From Pirellulales bacterium (GTDB lineage Bacteria > Planctomycetota > Planctomycetia > Pirellulales > Thermoguttaceae), in assembly GCA_016936015.1 (NCBI GenBank), contig JAFGPV010000146.1:121612-185611 (forward strand): 64,000 nt of DNA. The letters run 5' to 3'. The notes under the pieces were generated by a model. That model was not told the DNA's origin. It saw nothing but the letters and a program-made list of their open reading frames with translations, and did no database searches. Positions 61,077 through 64,000 of the stretch are shown here, in pieces. The first letter of the stretch is position 1. Each line of letters starts with the position of its first letter. Both the position numbers and the translations under genes were made by a program.

Positions 61077-63878
61077 ATGCACTTTTGCCGCTGCTGGCTT
61101 TCCGTCATTATCCTGGGCGTCCTTGGGGACGCCGCGCAGGGCCAATCGGCATGGTACGAGGGATTCGAGGGCGGGGCCGTCACCTGGCGCGAAGCCGGAA
61201 GGAATGCCTCCTATCGCCTGCTGAAACACCAACGCCTCCGGGGTCCCGATGCCCATACCGGCCAGGGTTGCGAGTGGCTGCAAGTGGCGGCGGAAGGGAA
61301 CATGGATCTCTATTGGGGACACGACGTGGGCCGGCCGCGGGTTATCGAAGAGTTGATGCCCAGCGTGTGGATCAAGTCGGACCGGCCGGGCGCGGCGCTG
61401 TTGGCGCGGGTCGTGCTCCCGCGAACGCTCGACCGCCGCACCCAGCGCCCCGTCGCCACCTTGCTCGGTGGAACGTCTTACAACGACGTCGGACGCTGGC
61501 AACAGTTGCGCGTCTCCGACGTGCCCCAGCTTTTAACCCGGCAGATTCAAATGCTTCGGACACAACTCGGTCCCGAGGTAGACGGCCGGGAGGCCTACGT
61601 CGACGCCGTGTTTCTGCACTTGTACGGCGGCCCCGGCGTGGCGAACGTATGGATCGACGATCTCGACGTGGCCGGGTACGTGGGACTCGGCCCGACGGCC
61701 GCGGAGGGGAACGCCGGGGGCGGCGGCCGTACCGGCCCGCCGGCCAATCCCGTCTCGCTGACGCCCCCTCGCCGTCTCCCTGCCGGGGCGTCAGCCAACC
61801 TTCCCGCCCCGGCGCCGTCGTTTTCTCCCTCCCCTGCCTCGCATGAAATCAAGTTTTCCGGCTCGATCTTGAGCATCGACGGTCATGCCTTCTTTCCCCG
61901 GGCCATCGAGTATCGGGGGGAGCCGCTGGGTTACTTGAAGCAACTGGGTTTCAATACCATTTGGTTGTCGCAAGTCCCGGGGCCGGAACTGCTGGAAGAG
62001 GCGACTCGCTGGGGATTGTGGGTGGTCTGCCCGCCGCCGCGGCCGAGGGCCGGCCAGCCGCCGGCGCCCGGTCGATCCCCAATCGAGGTGGAAAAAACCT
62101 ACGATCCGGTGTTGATGTGGAACCTGGGCGATCAGCTTGCCGCCGAACAGCTTGAGGCGACGCGGATTGGGAGCCGGCAGATCCGCGCCGCCGACGTCCG
62201 GATGGCCCGGCCGCTGATCTGCCGGCCGATTGCCGAATCGCGCGGCTACAGCCGGTTGGTCGATTTTCTGCTGATTGACCGCCGTCCCGTGGGCACCAGC
62301 CTGGAAATGAGCGACTACGGAACGTGGCTCCGCCGCCAGCCGCTGCTGGCCCGACCGGGAACGCCCGTCTGGACCACGCTGCAGACGCAACTTGCCGAAA
62401 GCTGGCAACGGCAAGTCGCCGCCCTCTCCACCCTCCCTCCCCCCAACCACGACGTGGCTTCCGGAGAGGGCCGGGGCGAAGGCCCGCCCTCCGACGCCGT
62501 CGACTACGAGCAATTGCGGTTGATGGCCTACGCGGCCGTGGCGTCGGGGACCCGGGGGCTGCTGTTTCTTTCGTCGCGGCCCCTGAACGCCCCGGACCCG
62601 GCCGCCCGGCAACGGGCCGTCGCCCTGGAACTGCTGAACCTGGAGTTGGCGATGCTTGAACCCTGGGGCGCGGCAGGCAAATTCGTCGCTACCGCGGAGA
62701 GCACTCCCAACACCGTCGAAGGGACCGTACTCCGCACCGAACACGCCCGGCTGTTGTTGCCCCTGACGTTTGCCCCCGGCGCCCAATACACGGTCGGCGC
62801 CTCGGCCGTGCCGCAACTGGCCTTGACGGTCCCCGGCGTACCGGAGGCCTGCAACGCTTACGAAATGACTCCCATCGGCTTGCAGCCGCTCGGACACAAG
62901 CGGGTGGCCGGCGGAACCCGGATCGACTTCAACCGCTTCGCCCTGACGACTCAAGTCCTGCTGGCCAACGATCCCCTGATCCTCGCCGGCGTGACCCGGC
63001 GGGTGGCCGAGTTGGGCCGGCGGGCCGGGCAACTCCAGCGGGAACTCGCCGCGGAAAAACTCCAGCGGCTGCAAACGTTGATCCCGACGCTCGGCCTGAA
63101 GACCTCCGCCGGGCCGAAAAGCGGCCAATGGCTGGACGCCGCCGCCAAAAGCCTCCAGGACTGCGACCGCCAGTTGGCGGCCAACGACCTCAGCGTCGCC
63201 ACGCGCTCTTCCGCCTACGCCCTGCTGCTGCTGCGCCAGGCCGAACGCTCGTATTGGGAGTTCGCCGCGGCCAAAGTGGATTCGCCGGTGACCAGCCCGC
63301 CGGCGGTGAGTTTCGCCACGCTGCCGCTGCATTGGCGGCTGATTGAATGGATCGGCGCGGCGCGGTTCGGACCGAATCGGCTTGCCGGCGGCGATTTCGA
63401 GGACTTCCAGCAGATGATGAACCTCGGCTGGAGGCACGGCGTCTATCCCGGCCCGGACCTCCGCGCCGAGGCCGCGCTGGCGCCTGGCTGCGCCCACGCG
63501 GGCAAACTCGGACTGCGTCTGTCGGTCATGGCCCAGCAGCCGGAAAACGCCCCCGTCATGATCGAGAGCGCGACGGAATGGTTCGCCTCGCCGCCCCTGC
63601 CCGTGACCGCCGGCCAGGTGCTCTGCGTCCACGGCTGGATCAACGTCCCCCGCCCCGTCACCGGCAGCGTGGACGGCCTGATGATCTACGATTCGCTGGG
63701 CGGCGAGGCCCTGGCCCAGCGCGTCGGAAAGACCACGGGCTGGCAGGAGTTTGCCCTCTATCGCATCGCCCCGCAGGACGGCGCGCTGACGATGATCTTC
63801 GCCCTGACCGGCCTGGGCGAGGCCTGGATCGACGACGTCCAGGTCCAGGTGCTCGAAGGCGGTGTAAGCCGGCAGTAA
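61077..63878 (+). CDS. Large secreted protein, possible glycoside hydrolase-like
   Basis: A 933-residue protein from ATG 61077 with signal peptide (CRCWLSVIILGVLGD) and cleavage likely after AAQGQS. The upstream frame to 60975 lacks a signal. Residues about 20-215 are beta-rich and resemble a carbohydrate-binding or lectin-like region (WYEGFEGGAVTWREAGRN, ANVWIDDLDVAG). After a Pro/Ala/Gly-rich linker (220-255) comes a segment like a TIM-barrel hydrolase core (ILSIDGHAFFPRAIEYRG, LGFNTIWLSQVPGPELL, DPVLMWNLGDQL). A helical region and a second beta-rich segment (AWIDDVQVQVLEGG) end it. The best guess is a surface-exposed glycan-binding or -degrading protein. The final residues VSRQ are close to the stop at 63878. 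Confidence 0.7.
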   Translation: MHFCRCWLSVIILGVLGDAAQGQSAWYEGFEGGAVTWREAGRNASYRLLKHQRLRGPDAHTGQGCEWLQVAAEGNMDLYWGHDVGRPRVIEELMPSVWIKSDRPGAALLARVVLPRTLDRRTQRPVATLLGGTSYNDVGRWQQLRVSDVPQLLTRQIQMLRTQLGPEVDGREAYVDAVFLHLYGGPGVANVWIDDLDVAGYVGLGPTAAEGNAGGGGRTGPPANPVSLTPPRRLPAGASANLPAPAPSFSPSPASHEIKFSGSILSIDGHAFFPRAIEYRGEPLGYLKQLGFNTIWLSQVPGPELLEEATRWGLWVVCPPPRPRAGQPPAPGRSPIEVEKTYDPVLMWNLGDQLAAEQLEATRIGSRQIRAADVRMARPLICRPIAESRGYSRLVDFLLIDRRPVGTSLEMSDYGTWLRRQPLLARPGTPVWTTLQTQLAESWQRQVAALSTLPPPNHDVASGEGRGEGPPSDAVDYEQLRLMAYAAVASGTRGLLFLSSRPLNAPDPAARQRAVALELLNLELAMLEPWGAAGKFVATAESTPNTVEGTVLRTEHARLLLPLTFAPGAQYTVGASAVPQLALTVPGVPEACNAYEMTPIGLQPLGHKRVAGGTRIDFNRFALTTQVLLANDPLILAGVTRRVAELGRRAGQLQRELAAEKLQRLQTLIPTLGLKTSAGPKSGQWLDAAAKSLQDCDRQLAANDLSVATRSSAYALLLLRQAERSYWEFAAAKVDSPVTSPPAVSFATLPLHWRLIEWIGAARFGPNRLAGGDFEDFQQMMNLGWRHGVYPGPDLRAEAALAPGCAHAGKLGLRLSVMAQQPENAPVMIESATEWFASPPLPVTAGQVLCVHGWINVPRPVTGSVDGLMIYDSLGGEALAQRVGKTTGWQEFALYRIAPQDGALTMIFALTGLGEAWIDDVQVQVLEGGVSRQ

Positions 63879-63944
63879 ACAGAGCCGGGCCGTGTCGGCC
63901 CGGTAATCAGCCCGGTAGTCGCCCCGGCAGGGAATTGCCTTTGT

Positions 63945-63983
63945 TCAATTTGCAATTTGCAATTTGCAATTTACAATTTGCAA
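63945..63983. repeat. CAATTTG tandem repeat
   Basis: Tandem CAATTTG(C/T) units at 63945-63983, near-identical to those at 28616-28645 and related to those at 28843-28878. It lies after the secreted-protein gene, with no further gene up to the window end. Confidence 0.8.
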
Positions 63984-64000
63984 TAAAAGAGCGTCCCCTC

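Noticed and set aside
61791..63632. 613-residue minus-strand frame across the secreted protein
   Set aside because: Antisense shadow, Gly/Arg/Gln-rich with no motif. The plus strand has a signal peptide and domain-like parts.

Overview
The window is a GC-rich chromosomal segment of a planctomycete (Planctomycetota, most like the Pirellulales or a related order). No rRNA or marker phylogeny is available, so this rests on gene content. The signs are a MoxR/DUF58/BatA-type/DUF4159 gene set, two exported proteins with PEP-CTERM tails, a partial Ser/Thr kinase, an LptD-type outer-membrane assembly protein, a leucine-rich-repeat protein, and many short palindromic and tandem repeats between and even inside genes. 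Codons ending in G or C dominate, except in a few clearly AT-richer islands.

Layout. 1-302 holds the N-terminus of a minus-strand Ser/Thr kinase cut by the window edge. 380-7345 is housekeeping: a zinc alcohol dehydrogenase, ispF, cysS, ruvC-ruvA (overlapping), and two tandem paralogous zinc-ribbon membrane proteins. 7544-15874 has an alpha-L-fucosidase, a C10-type (streptopain-like) protease with a PEP-CTERM anchor, a lone prepilin-peptidase N-domain, a UbiD-family decarboxylase, glyA and a fucose-isomerase-like protein. 16021-28619 is an all-minus envelope block: a coiled-coil MscS channel, a large anchored protein, a PEP-CTERM protein, a radical SAM protein, a ceramide-glucosyltransferase-like GT2 enzyme, dgkA and lptD.

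28620-43630 is an accessory region. It contains a repeat cluster, a type III-like restriction-modification pair (mod-res), a metX-metW fusion, a PIN-domain gene with an unknown partner, an orphan antitoxin-like gene, a Dam-like D12 methyltransferase, and a two-gene module of a TIR-domain protein and a cytoplasmic trypsin-like protease. The last is the best candidate here for an uncharacterised defence system. 44229-45908 is a leucine-rich-repeat protein gene lying between two related repeat clusters. metY at 46267-47571 completes the direct-sulfhydrylation methionine route with the MetX-MetW fusion.

47798-56382 carries the planctomycete BatA-like/DUF58/MoxR/DUF4159 set. MoxR and DUF58 are separated by three AT-richer genes, one a GIY-YIG nuclease. 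56396-63878 has small hypothetical genes, a compensatory hairpin array, yqgE, mutL (followed by an antitoxin remnant and a decayed copy of the mutL 3' end), and a large secreted protein.

The most unusual general feature is that several palindromic or tandem repeat families lie in frame inside conserved genes (mutL, the D12 methyltransferase, mod, lptD, radical SAM, the metX-metW linker), adding short low-complexity peptides. This resembles the Rickettsia palindromic elements in behaviour. No tRNA, rRNA, CRISPR array or transposase was recognised.
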